DNA from: an uncultured Synechococcus sp.
GTDB lineage: Bacteria > Cyanobacteriota > Cyanobacteriia > PCC-6307 > Cyanobiaceae
Direction of reading: 5' to 3'
Length of the DNA stretch: 9,660 bases
Assembly: GCA_937930135.1 (NCBI GenBank)
Contig: CALGVO010000136.1
Location: forward strand, 1-9,660
In this document: in pieces, positions 1 to 7,004 of the stretch
Layout of the letters: every line of letters begins with the position of its first letter
How positions within the stretch are numbered: the stretch's first letter is position 1
Translations under genes and position numbers: made by a program
The notes under the pieces: generated by a model
The model's database searches: none
Seen by the model: the letters and a program-made list of their open reading frames with translations, nothing else
Told to the model about the DNA's origin: nothing

Positions 1-33
1 CAGCACAAGGGTTTCAGCAGGGCTGAACGTTGA
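1..33 (+). CDS. 3' end of an upstream gene of the Mrp operon
   Basis: Frame 1 reads QHKGFSRAER and then a TGA at 31-33. The stop shares its A with the ATG of mnhC at 33 (TGATG), the same kind of junction seen throughout this operon, so the ten codons are very likely the C-terminus of the preceding operon gene. Ten residues are too few to identify it. By analogy with cyanobacterial mrp clusters that carry two MrpD-like subunits, a second NuoL/M/N-like antiporter subunit is a reasonable guess, but this is inference only. Confidence 0.55.
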   Translation, partial: QHKGFSRAER

Positions 34-389
34 TGGCTGCGATCCGGCTCCTGGAATTGTTGATCTTGCTCACGGCCCTGATCGGCTTCTGCGGGCTGCT
101 GCTGCGCAAAAACCTGATCCAGAAAGTGCTGGCGATGGATGTGCTCGGCAGCGCCGTGGTCGCCCTGTTTGTGCTGCTGGCCGCCCGCACCGGGCTGCGC
201 AGTCCGATCCTGCCCACGGGCGGCCAACCCCTCACCCAGGCCCTGCTGCAGAACGCCGACCCGATTCCCCAGGCGGTGATCCTCACGGCCATCGTGATCG
301 GCCTCTCGATTCAGGCCCTGCTGCTGGTGGTGATCAGCCGCCTTTCGGCTGTGGATCCCTGCCTGGAACCGGAGAGCTTTGAAGAATGA
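33..389 (+). CDS. mnhC: Na+/H+ antiporter subunit C (MnhC/MrpC, NuoK-like)
   Basis: A small inner-membrane subunit of the Mrp/Mnh cation/proton antiporter, related to NuoK of complex I. The 118-residue product fits the family length of about 110-125. It has three hydrophobic segments (about residues 6-24, 33-52 and 78-102). The diagnostic loop and third helix read ADPIPQAVILTAIVIG (residues 75-90), closely matching the family signature DPxPQALxLTAIVI. An in-frame TTG at 30 lies directly before the ATG at 33. I prefer the ATG because it makes the TGATG overlap with the upstream stop. The C-terminal tail is short and acidic (EPESFEE). The stop overlaps the ATG of mnhD. In the complex MrpC pairs with MrpD and probably helps form the proton path. 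Confidence 0.92.
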   Translation: MAAIRLLELLILLTALIGFCGLLLRKNLIQKVLAMDVLGSAVVALFVLLAARTGLRSPILPTGGQPLTQALLQNADPIPQAVILTAIVIGLSIQALLLVVISRLSAVDPCLEPESFEE

Positions 390-1888
390 GCCCAATCGCT
401 CTCCCCATCACCGCCCTGCTGGGCCCCTATCTGGCCGCCTTTCTCAATGCCCTGCTGCCCTCCCTCGGGCGGCCCTTGTTGCTCGCCTGCAGCCTGAGCA
501 GTGCCGGGCTTGGCCTGAAGGCGATCCTCAGCAGCAGCCCGCAGCTTCTGGCCTGGCTCGGCCCGCTCGGAGTGCAGCTGGCCATCGACCCTCTGGCGGG
601 ATGGTTTCTGCTGCTTGATGGCCTGGTGTTTGGCGCCGTGGTGCTCGATGGCTGGAGCCGACCGCAACGGGCCAGCCAACTCACCCTGATGCTCGTGCTG
701 CTGGGAGGTCTGGGTGGGGCCGCGGTGGTGAGCGATCTGATCAGCCTTTACGTGACCCTGGAGGTGATCAGCATCGCCGCCTTTCTGCTGATCCTCTCCG
801 AGACCGACACCAACCTCTGGATCGGCCTGCGCTATCTGCTGATCGGCAACACCGCCATGACTCTGTACTTGGTGGGTGCGGCCTTGCTCTATGCCCAGAC
901 GGAAAGCTTCGGCCTCAGCGAGGCCTCGGCGCTGCCCCTCTGCGCGGGCCATGTGTTCCTGCTGATCGGCCTCTTCACCAAAGGCGGCCTCTTTCTGAAT
1001 GGGTTCTGGCTGCCCGCCACCCATGCGGCAGCCGCAGCACCGATCTCGGCCCTGCTCTCAGGCTCGGTCGTGACCGCCGGGGTGATCCCCCTGGTGCGCT
1101 TCAGCCTCCTCAATGAAGCGCTGGCCCTGCGCATCGGCGCGGTGGGACTGGCCAGTGCTCTGCTGGGCGTGATCGCCGGCCTGATCTGCACCGATGTGAA
1201 GCGGTTGCTGGCCTGGAGCACCCTGTCGCAAATGGGATTGCTGGTGTTGATGCCCGCCAGCGCCGGCCTCTTCGGCCTGGCCCATGGGCTGGCCAAGGCC
1301 GCGCTCTTTCTCAGTTGCCGCCAGCTGCCCACCCGGGCGCTTGCCCACTGGAACCTCGGGCACTGCCGCCCGGATCAGCGCCTCGCCTTCTGGCTGGCCC
1401 CCCTCTCCCTCGCCGGCCTGCCACCCCTGATCGGCTCCCTGGCCAAAACCGGCACTCCCTCCCTCGCCGGCCCCTGGCTCGCTCCCCTGCTCAGCCTGAT
1501 CGCGATTCTGGCGATCGCGGTGTACGCCCGTCTCTGGAGCCGGGGCGAAACAACGCCTGCACCTGGAGATCTGACCCAAGCGACCGCCGCAGGCGCCCGG
1601 GGGTGGTCGGCGGGAGTGGTGCTGCTGCTGGCGCTGTTATGGCTGCCCCTGCTCCGGCCCGCCTCCCTCACCTCCCTGCTGTTGCCCTCCAAGTGGCTCT
1701 GGCTCGGCGCGAACCTGGCGGCAGGCCTGCTGCTCCATCAACTGCTGCAGCCAAAACGCCAGGGTCCAACCGACGCTCCCAGCACCGCCCCTCCTTTTGT
1801 GCTTGAACGCCTGGAACACCTGATCGGGGGGCTGGGCTTGATGGGCAGCGGCCTGCTCCTGAGCCTGCCGGGAGGTTGGCCGCGATGA
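386..1888 (+). CDS. mnhD: Na+/H+ antiporter subunit D (MnhD/MrpD, NuoM/N-like)
   Basis: The large antiporter-like subunit of the Mrp complex (500 residues, normal for MrpD) and a member of the proton-conducting membrane transporter family shared with NuoL/M/N. The ATG overlaps the mnhC stop in ATGA. Expected charged residues within hydrophobic helices are visible: E126 in LYVTLE, K199 in FTKGG, H213 in the THAAAAAPISALLSG loop, K272 in DVKRLLAW, K304 in HGLAKAALF, and K354 after SLAGLPPLIG. These correspond to the glutamate and lysine chain that carries protons in the family. The region after residue 380 is more variable, with a polar loop followed by two or more hydrophobic segments. It acts in the membrane, exchanging cytoplasmic Na+ (or another cation) for external H+. 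Exact cation preference cannot be read from sequence. Confidence 0.93.
   Translation: MSPIALPITALLGPYLAAFLNALLPSLGRPLLLACSLSSAGLGLKAILSSSPQLLAWLGPLGVQLAIDPLAGWFLLLDGLVFGAVVLDGWSRPQRASQLTLMLVLLGGLGGAAVVSDLISLYVTLEVISIAAFLLILSETDTNLWIGLRYLLIGNTAMTLYLVGAALLYAQTESFGLSEASALPLCAGHVFLLIGLFTKGGLFLNGFWLPATHAAAAAPISALLSGSVVTAGVIPLVRFSLLNEALALRIGAVGLASALLGVIAGLICTDVKRLLAWSTLSQMGLLVLMPASAGLFGLAHGLAKAALFLSCRQLPTRALAHWNLGHCRPDQRLAFWLAPLSLAGLPPLIGSLAKTGTPSLAGPWLAPLLSLIAILAIAVYARLWSRGETTPAPGDLTQATAAGARGWSAGVVLLLALLWLPLLRPASLTSLLLPSKWLWLGANLAAGLLLHQLLQPKRQGPTDAPSTAPPFVLERLEHLIGGLGLMGSGLLLSLPGGWPR
1871..1875 (+). promoter_or_regulatory. Ribosome binding site of mnhE
   Basis: GGAGG lies nine bases before the ATG at 1885, inside the end of mnhD. 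It supports that ATG over the in-frame TTG at 1876, which would sit directly against the GGAGG. Confidence 0.7.
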
Positions 1889-2295
1889 CCTGGTTGCTCA
1901 GCTGCCTCTTCCGCCTGCTGCTCTGGTTCCTGCTCACCGGCGATCGCTCCGGCCTGAACCTGCTCATCGGCGCGATCGTGGCCGTCTTGTTACCCCAACG
2001 GCGCGGACGCAGCGATCTGTTGTCGTTGCTGCGGGCGCTGGTTCAGGCGATCGCGGCCATCCCCCATGCCTATGCCGAAGCCTTTCGGCTGATGCTGGCC
2101 CCGGCGGAAACGGAACAGTGGCTGGAGCGGCCCTCAAGCGGCACCCGCACCGCAGCAGCGATCTTCCTTGAGGTGTTCGCCATCACGCTCACGCCCTTCA
2201 CCCTGGTGCTCGGGGTCAGCGCCGGGCCCGATGGCCCCACCTACCGCATCCATCAGCTGCAGCCGAGCAGCGGCCTCGAGGAGCGGGAACCATGA
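1885..2295 (+). CDS. mnhE: Na+/H+ antiporter subunit E (MnhE/MrpE)
   Basis: A 136-residue MrpE-type subunit. The N-terminal half holds two hydrophobic stretches (about residues 2-18 and 23-37) with the usual WFLLTG element followed by a small residue-rich helix. A hydrophobic and amphipathic segment leads to a soluble C-terminal domain with ITLTPFTLVLGVS (about residues 94-106), which resembles the family's ITLTPGTLxVxV core strand. Family lengths are about 110-170. MrpE is a structural and assembly subunit with no known catalytic residues. The start overlaps the mnhD stop (ATGA) and the stop overlaps mnhF in the same way. Confidence 0.87.
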   Translation: MTWLLSCLFRLLLWFLLTGDRSGLNLLIGAIVAVLLPQRRGRSDLLSLLRALVQAIAAIPHAYAEAFRLMLAPAETEQWLERPSSGTRTAAAIFLEVFAITLTPFTLVLGVSAGPDGPTYRIHQLQPSSGLEEREP

Positions 2296-2540
2296 CGCTG
2301 CTGCTCTGGGGCATGGTGCTGGCCCTGCTGGTGCCGATCACGGTGATGGTGCGACCGATTCCCGCCTGGGATCGCCTGGCGGCCTTCGCCAGCGTGTCGA
2401 CCAAGGTGGCGATGATCATCCTGGTGGTGGCGGTGATCCGCAATGAGCGGATGCTCGCCCTGGTGGGTGCGATCGCCCTGAGCGCAGGCAACGCCGGCAT
2501 GATGCTGCTCGCCCATCTGCTGCGGGAGGTGGAAACCTGA
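2292..2540 (+). CDS. mnhF: Na+/H+ antiporter subunit F (MnhF/MrpF)
   Basis: A three-helix subunit of 82 residues (family about 85-95). The element between helices 1 and 2 reads VRPIPAWDRLAAFASVSTK, matching the MrpF pattern (R-G-P-x-x-x-DR) with the conserved Asp-Arg. The usual glycine before the proline is replaced. The ATG overlaps the mnhE stop in ATGA and a purine-rich GAGGAGCGGGAA lies just upstream. The stop TGA shares its last base with the ATG of mnhG. MrpF is thought to stabilise the complex; in other systems homologs have been linked to cholate efflux, for which nothing here gives evidence. Confidence 0.87.
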   Translation: MTLLLWGMVLALLVPITVMVRPIPAWDRLAAFASVSTKVAMIILVVAVIRNERMLALVGAIALSAGNAGMMLLAHLLREVET

Positions 2541-2824
2541 TGCACATCTGGCTCCATCCCCTCAGCCTGATCCTGATCAGCCTTGGGCTGCTGATGTGGT
2601 TCTGGGGCACCTGGCCCCTGTTGCAGCAACGCAGCCTGCTGGTGAAGCTGCATCGCCTCTCGGTGGCCGACACGCTCGGGTCGGCCCTGATGCTCGCAGG
2701 CCTCTGGCTCCAACGTGCCGACCTCTGGCCCCTGCTGCTGCTGGCGCTGATCGGCCTGATGCTCTGGAACACGATCTTCGGCTACGTGCTCGCCAGCTCC
2801 TCCCAGACCCCCCGAAGCCGATGA
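2540..2824 (+). CDS. mnhG: Na+/H+ antiporter subunit G (MnhG/MrpG)
   Basis: A 94-residue MrpG-type subunit with three hydrophobic helices. The family hallmark after helix 1, a Leu-His followed by a short polar run and Asp-Thr-Leu-Gly, is present as KLHRLSVADTLGSALMLAGL. Translation begins at an ATG sharing one base with the mnhF stop (TGATG), with GGAGG at 2525-2529 ten bases upstream. The stop overlaps the ATG of the DUF4040 gene (ATGA). The usual glycine-arginine-leucine-proline stretch before the LH is replaced by WFWGTWPLLQQRSLL, so this copy is somewhat divergent. Confidence 0.88.
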   Translation: MHIWLHPLSLILISLGLLMWFWGTWPLLQQRSLLVKLHRLSVADTLGSALMLAGLWLQRADLWPLLLLALIGLMLWNTIFGYVLASSSQTPRSR

Positions 2825-3345
2825 ATGCCTTGCTCAGCCTGCAGGGACAGCTGGATGTGCTGCTGCCGATCACGGCCCTGCTTCCCCTCTGCGCCCTGCT
2901 GTTGGTGAGTCAGTCGAGCCCCTGGCAGAGCCTGATGCTGCGCGGCATCCTCGGCTCCCTCTCCACCCTGCTTTACGCCCTGCTCGGCGCCGTGGATGTG
3001 GCCCTCACCGAAGCCCTGGTGGGCACCTTGCTCTCCACCACCCTCTATGCGGTGGCGATGCGCTCCTCGATGACGCTGCGCCTCGATGACCGGCGCCAGG
3101 AAGCCGGCGGCGAAGAAGAAGAGCTGTTGCAGTGGATCAGTCCCCTGAATCTCCGGCTCAGGCTGATGACCAGCGCCGACATGATCAGCGGCCAGACCAG
3201 GGTGCGCCACGGCTGGCTCGAGGAGGGCCGCACCCTGGTGCTCACTCGTGCCGCCCTGGCAAAACGCCTGCGGAACACACCGGGATTCGAACGCTGGCAG
3301 GCCCTCGGCGGCAGTCTCCGCCTCCAGGAGGACGCAGCGGCATGA
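2821..3345 (+). CDS. DUF4040/MbhD-type subunit, equivalent to part of the MrpA C-terminus
   Basis: The 174-residue product contains one MbhD/DUF4040 domain (about residues 35-82). The signature helix GAVDVALTEALVGTLLST is very close to the family pattern ApDvAlTeAaVG. In canonical Mrp systems this domain is part of the long MrpA C-terminus; here it is a separate gene. Two or three membrane segments occupy the first 82 residues. The remaining roughly 90 residues are hydrophilic, with an acidic run EEEELL (98-103), and are probably a cytoplasmic extension that I do not recognise. The ATG at 2821 overlaps the mnhG stop in ATGA. The frame stays open upstream to 2596, but that part has mnhG-shadow composition, so the overlap ATG is preferred. 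It ends by overlapping mnhB. Confidence 0.85.
   Translation: MNALLSLQGQLDVLLPITALLPLCALLLVSQSSPWQSLMLRGILGSLSTLLYALLGAVDVALTEALVGTLLSTTLYAVAMRSSMTLRLDDRRQEAGGEEEELLQWISPLNLRLRLMTSADMISGQTRVRHGWLEEGRTLVLTRAALAKRLRNTPGFERWQALGGSLRLQEDAAA
3326..3331 (+). promoter_or_regulatory. Ribosome binding site of mnhB
   Basis: A perfect AGGAGG ten bases before the ATG at 3342, inside the 3' end of the DUF4040 gene. It decides the start of mnhB, whose frame is open for more than 200 bases further upstream. Confidence 0.8.
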
Positions 3346-4007
3346 ACTGGATCTGGATCTATCTGCTGGCAGCGATCGCCCTGTTCGCCGCACCCCTGCA
3401 AAGCGCACTGCCTTCGGTGGATGGCATCACCACCAGCATCGAAACGATCCGGCTACAGACCGGTGTGCCCAATCTCGTGTCGGGAGTCATCCTGCAGACC
3501 CGCCTGTTCGACACGGTGGCGGAAGTGGTGGTGTTCACCCTGGCCGCCAGCGGCGTGCGTCTGGTGTTGAGCGGCGAGCCCGAGCGCCTGAGAGTGCGCG
3601 GGATGGTGGATGCGCCATCCCGGGTGCTCTGCGAGGTGGGATCCACCGTGGCCGCCCTGATCGCCGTGGAACTGGCCCTGCGTGGTCACCTCAGCCCAGG
3701 CGGCGGCTTCGCGGCCGGCGTGGCGGGCGGCACCGCGATCGGTCTGCTGTTGATCAGCGGCGGAGCTGAGCGCTACGAAGAGATCTACCTGCGCTGGCGA
3801 GCCGATTGGCTCGAAAAAGGTGCCGTGGTGGTGTTCATCCTGATCGCCGCGGCCTCCCTGGCCGGGCTCGAGCTGCCCCAGGGGCGTTTCGGTGCCCTGT
3901 TCAGCGGCGGCTGGATCCCGATGCTCAACGCCCTGGTGGCCATCAAGGTGACCCTCGGCTCCTGGGCGATGATTCAGCGACTGGTGCGGCACCGCGGCTT
4001 GCTTTAA
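3342..4007 (+). CDS. mnhB: MbhE-MnhB fusion, Na+/H+ antiporter subunit B
   Basis: A 221-residue membrane protein of two parts. The N-terminal part (about residues 1-75) carries ILQTRLFDTVAEVVVFTLAA, matching the MbhE-type segment (RxxDTxxEaxV) that normally ends MrpA. The C-terminal part (about 90-221) is MrpB, with the diagnostic GHLSPGGGFAAGVAGG at 115-130 and three further hydrophobic helices. Canonical MrpB is about 140 residues, so the extra N-terminal length is explained by the fusion. The ATG is set by AGGAGG at 3326 and by overlap with the previous stop. It is the last gene of the operon. Its TAA (4005-4007) overlaps the stop of the convergent minus-strand gene, so transcripts from the two sides must end inside or beyond the opposing coding sequence. 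Confidence 0.9.
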   Translation: MNWIWIYLLAAIALFAAPLQSALPSVDGITTSIETIRLQTGVPNLVSGVILQTRLFDTVAEVVVFTLAASGVRLVLSGEPERLRVRGMVDAPSRVLCEVGSTVAALIAVELALRGHLSPGGGFAAGVAGGTAIGLLLISGGAERYEEIYLRWRADWLEKGAVVVFILIAAASLAGLELPQGRFGALFSGGWIPMLNALVAIKVTLGSWAMIQRLVRHRGLL

Positions 4008-5332
4008 GGCAGCCAGCGGGCCAGCGCCACCGGGGAATCGAGCACGGTGAGCTGGAGCCCCGCCAGCTTGATCAGGGCCGGTTGAGCCGCTCCCTGAGGG
4101 CCCTTGCGCAGGGTGAGCAACAGCTGCTGCCCCACCGGATCGAAACCAAGGGATGCACCGCTCTCCAGCGACCAGGGCGCCAGAGAACGCTGCGCCTGCA
4201 CCCTTCCCTGCGGATCCAGCTGCAGCAAGGTATCCGTGCCCTGCCCACCCCCCTCGCGCAGCACCACCCAGATGCGGGTGCCCATCGCATCACAGCTGGC
4301 CGCCATCACCGCCTGCTCCCCCAGCCAGAGCTGACGGGGAGCCTGCGACGGAATCACCAACTCCAGGGAGCGCCGGTAGTCGGGCCAGTGACGCACCAAC
4401 ACCGCCCGTCCGGCACCACTGCAGAAGGCGCGCAGATCCCGGCTGCCAGGCAGGAGCTGCCGCCGCTCCGTGCCACCATCCGCCGACTGCAGCGCCTCCA
4501 GCGAAGCGAGGGCCAGACCGTTGTCGGTCGGCAGCACCACGGCCCCACCACTCGGCAGCAGCTGCATCGTGCCGGAGGGTTGCACCGCGAGATCCACACG
4601 ACGCCCAGCGCGCTCGCGCAGGGTCACCTGATCACTGTCTGGCTCCTGACCACCGGTCTGGATCAGCAGATCCCCCTGGCGGTCGGCGCTCAGGTGCACA
4701 AACATCTGGGCAGGGGCTGTGAGCGGGATCGTCGGCCCCCGCAGCGGAAACGAGGGGCGCTCCGGAGCCGGCACCAGCGACCGGGGTTGCAACCGTTGCA
4801 ACCAACCCCGCTGATAGCCCTGGGCATCGGCGCTGACATAGGCCACGCCAGCCCCCTGGCCAAGAGGCTCCACCTGCAGGATGCGCGGATGCAGGCCGCT
4901 GAGGGGCATCCAGGTGCCGTCATGGCGACGCAGCCGCAGTTGTTCCCCCTGGCGCGTGCGGGCCACCACCAGCAGATGGGGGCGTGGATCCCACCACCAG
5001 GCCGTTGTGGGCAGGGCGAGGCCGCGGTTATCGACTCCGCCCAACTGGAGCCGCAAGGGTTGACGCAGCGGCTGCTCCAGATCAAGCAGCAAACGCAGCA
5101 GCCGTTGCTCGCCCTGAAAGCGATGGGGACGGTCGGGCTGCAGCCGACTGTCCTGCAGCACGGACGCGAGGCGCATCGGTCGGCTGAAGCGCAGATCCAG
5201 CGCTGCAGCAGCGGAATGCACCGGCGCCGGCGCGATGGTTTCCAGGTGAGGCGGTTGGCGCAGCAGGACCTGCTGCTGGACGATCGCCAGCCCGGCCGAA
5301 CCGATCAACAGAAGCCACAGCGTCCGTTTCAT
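4004..5332 (-). CDS. Membrane-anchored protein with Ig-like and beta-rich ectodomain, function unknown
   Basis: I do not recognise a named family for this 442-residue protein. Residues 1-17 (KR, then a hydrophobic run) form an uncleaved anchor or signal. Residues 45-67 read LDLRFSRPMRLASV followed by LQPD, resembling the start of bacterial SbsA-like Ig domains (vxFSxPMxxxSV). The rest is made of short strands rich in L, Q, R and G with recurring patterns such as LLQLDPQGRVQ and LGFDPVGQQLLLTL, suggestive of a beta-propeller or stacked beta sheets. Only two cysteines are present (C-A-F-C-S region and SCDAMG). The ATG overlaps the stop of the TIGR03943-type gene (ATGA), so it is probably made with that gene and the permease as an extracytoplasmic partner. 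That role is inference from context. Confidence 0.8.
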   Translation of the reverse strand: MKRTLWLLLIGSAGLAIVQQQVLLRQPPHLETIAPAPVHSAAAALDLRFSRPMRLASVLQDSRLQPDRPHRFQGEQRLLRLLLDLEQPLRQPLRLQLGGVDNRGLALPTTAWWWDPRPHLLVVARTRQGEQLRLRRHDGTWMPLSGLHPRILQVEPLGQGAGVAYVSADAQGYQRGWLQRLQPRSLVPAPERPSFPLRGPTIPLTAPAQMFVHLSADRQGDLLIQTGGQEPDSDQVTLRERAGRRVDLAVQPSGTMQLLPSGGAVVLPTDNGLALASLEALQSADGGTERRQLLPGSRDLRAFCSGAGRAVLVRHWPDYRRSLELVIPSQAPRQLWLGEQAVMAASCDAMGTRIWVVLREGGGQGTDTLLQLDPQGRVQAQRSLAPWSLESGASLGFDPVGQQLLLTLRKGPQGAAQPALIKLAGLQLTVLDSPVALARWLP

Positions 5333-6027
5333 GGCTCCAGGGGCCGCTCCGGTCGCGGGATCGGCGTGATCCGCTCCGGCACCACCACGGGTCGCTGTCG
5401 ACCCGCCACGCTTTTCACCGTCATGGTGCCGTCAATCTCCAGCCACTGATTCACCGCTGGCGCCACCCCACCGGGCCAGGCCACATCCAGCCCGGCCGGC
5501 GTCGCATCAGCAAGACAACAGCGCACCAGCAAGCGCGCCAGCTGGGGCGGCTGACCGGAACGCTCCAGCACGAATCCACTGATGCGCACCGGTGCCCCGT
5601 CATGCAGGGCGGGGTCGGGCTGACTGCGCAACAGACGCACCCATTCGGTGAGGCTGCGCTGCTCCGGGGGCAGATGAAAGATCAAGACCGGTCCGTCGGG
5701 CAGGGCCGTGGGCCGGGTGGCCGCCAGATCACTGAAGGATGGGGCCGGTGGAAACGCCAGCACGGCCGCTGCCGCACCAGCGCTCAACACCCAGTGCCAG
5801 GGCACCGCTCCACTGGCGCGCAGGCGCAGGGCCGGCGGGCGGCGCCGCCCCAGGGGCAGCCACCAGAGCACAGCGAGGAGAAGCAGCAGAGCACCGGCCA
5901 GGCTCACCAGGGGATGGAAGGCTTCGCGCAGAAGCAACGACAAACGGCCGGACCAACCACTCCAGAGCAACAACCAGCCCCAGAGCGCCAGCAGCAGGGA
6001 GGGAAGCATCGCCGCCAGCACCCTCAC
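5329..6027 (-). CDS. TIGR03943-type putative permease subunit (YcgQ/DUF1980-like)
   Basis: A 232-residue protein with two N-terminal hydrophobic helices (about residues 5-24 and 38-57), a third around 75-92, and an exported or peripheral C-terminal domain. Near residue 170 it has VRCCLADATPAGLDV, the cysteine-pair motif (RxxxCCxADA) typical of the TIGR03943/DUF1980 family, whose genes usually follow a YraQ-type permease, as here. The GTG at 6027 is chosen because GTGA overlaps the permease TGA. An ATG at 6048 is in frame but would extend further into the permease. The paired cysteines suggest metal or thiol chemistry, but the transported substrate of this family is not established to my knowledge. 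It is smaller than Firmicute homologs (about 280 residues). Confidence 0.85.
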   Translation of the reverse strand: MRVLAAMLPSLLLALWGWLLLWSGWSGRLSLLLREAFHPLVSLAGALLLLLAVLWWLPLGRRRPPALRLRASGAVPWHWVLSAGAAAAVLAFPPAPSFSDLAATRPTALPDGPVLIFHLPPEQRSLTEWVRLLRSQPDPALHDGAPVRISGFVLERSGQPPQLARLLVRCCLADATPAGLDVAWPGGVAPAVNQWLEIDGTMTVKSVAGRQRPVVVPERITPIPRPERPLEP

Positions 6028-6986
6028 AGCAGCAGCCCATTGACCCATTGCCCCATCAGCAGCACCACCATCGCCGCCGCCACAGCTGTGATCGCAATCG
6101 CCCGGGGCTTGAGCACCACCGTGAACAAGCCCGCGAGCTTGAGATCCACCACCGGCCCCAGGAGCAGAAAGGCGAGCAGAGCCCCGGGCGTGACCTGGGC
6201 CGCGAAGCCCAGGGCCAGGAAGGCATCCACACTGGAGCACACCGAAATCACCACCGCCATCAGCATCAGGGCGAGGATCGAGAGCGTTGGCGCCTCCCCC
6301 ACGGCCAGAAGCCAGCTGCGGGGCAGAAAGGTCTGCACGCTGGCAGCGATTGCGCAACCCACAACCAACAGGCTGAGCAGATCGAGGAACTCACGGCTGC
6401 TGTGGGCGAGCAGATCCGCAGGCGCCAGCCGGGCCGGTGCCGGTGCCGGCAGGGGCGCCTCGATAGCGGAAGCGCCGAGCAGGCCGCTGCGGCGCTCCAA
6501 CAGGCCCACCTGGGCAAGAGGCTGGCTCAGACGCCGCTCCTCCAGGAGAGCATCGGTGAGCAGGGCGTGCTCGGGAACAGGCCGCAACACGAAAGTGAGC
6601 GCCAGGGCGATCAGAAAGGCACCGCAAGGCCGGGCGATCAGCAGCCAGGGTTGATCGGGAAACGCCGCCCAGGTGCTGGCGATCACGATCGGGTTGAGCA
6701 CCGGCGCGGCGAACAGAAAGCCGAAGCCGGTGCCGAGGGGCGCACCACTGGCGATCAGACGCCGGGCGATGGGCACGTTGCCGCACTCACAGGCGGGCAG
6801 GGCAAACCCCATCAGGGCACCCACCACGGGGGCCAGCAAGGGCTGGCGCGGCAGCAGACGGATCCAACCGGTCTGGGGCAGCAGCCAACGCGCCAGGGCG
6901 GAGATGGCCACACCGAGCAACAGAAAGGGCAGGGCCTCCAGCAACAGGCCCTGAAAGATCGCCCAGGCTGTGGAGAGGGGAGCCAT
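6024..6986 (-). CDS. YraQ/ArsP-family permease (DUF318)
   Basis: A polytopic inner-membrane permease of 320 residues with about eight hydrophobic segments in two halves split by a hydrophilic loop (about 150-185). The first half has PACECGNVPIARRLIASG (64-81) followed by FLFAAPVLNP, the signature Cys-x-Cys-Gly and AAPxLNP elements of the family. The second half has VCSSVDAFLALGFA and LGPVVDLK, the related repeat. The ATG at 6986 has GGAG five bases upstream at 6992-6995; the TTG directly before it is not needed. Known members include ArsP exporters of trivalent organoarsenicals, but most members pair with TIGR03943 proteins and have unknown metal substrates. The gene starts 18 nt after petJ, so cotranscription is likely. 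Confidence 0.88.
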   Translation of the reverse strand: MAPLSTAWAIFQGLLLEALPFLLLGVAISALARWLLPQTGWIRLLPRQPLLAPVVGALMGFALPACECGNVPIARRLIASGAPLGTGFGFLFAAPVLNPIVIASTWAAFPDQPWLLIARPCGAFLIALALTFVLRPVPEHALLTDALLEERRLSQPLAQVGLLERRSGLLGASAIEAPLPAPAPARLAPADLLAHSSREFLDLLSLLVVGCAIAASVQTFLPRSWLLAVGEAPTLSILALMLMAVVISVCSSVDAFLALGFAAQVTPGALLAFLLLGPVVDLKLAGLFTVVLKPRAIAITAVAAAMVVLLMGQWVNGLLL

Positions 6987-7004
6987 CAAGGCTCCGCCGC
7001 AACC

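Noticed and set aside
311..1024. A minus-strand open frame inside mnhD
   Set aside because: Composition is the Q/G/E-rich antisense pattern of a GC-rich hydrophobic gene, with no ribosome site and no motif.
3806..5449. A long open plus-strand frame opposite the 442-residue gene
   Set aside because: The translation is rich in Q, R, H and P without helices or motifs, and it overlaps mnhB and runs antisense to genes with clear signals. High GC content keeps such frames open.
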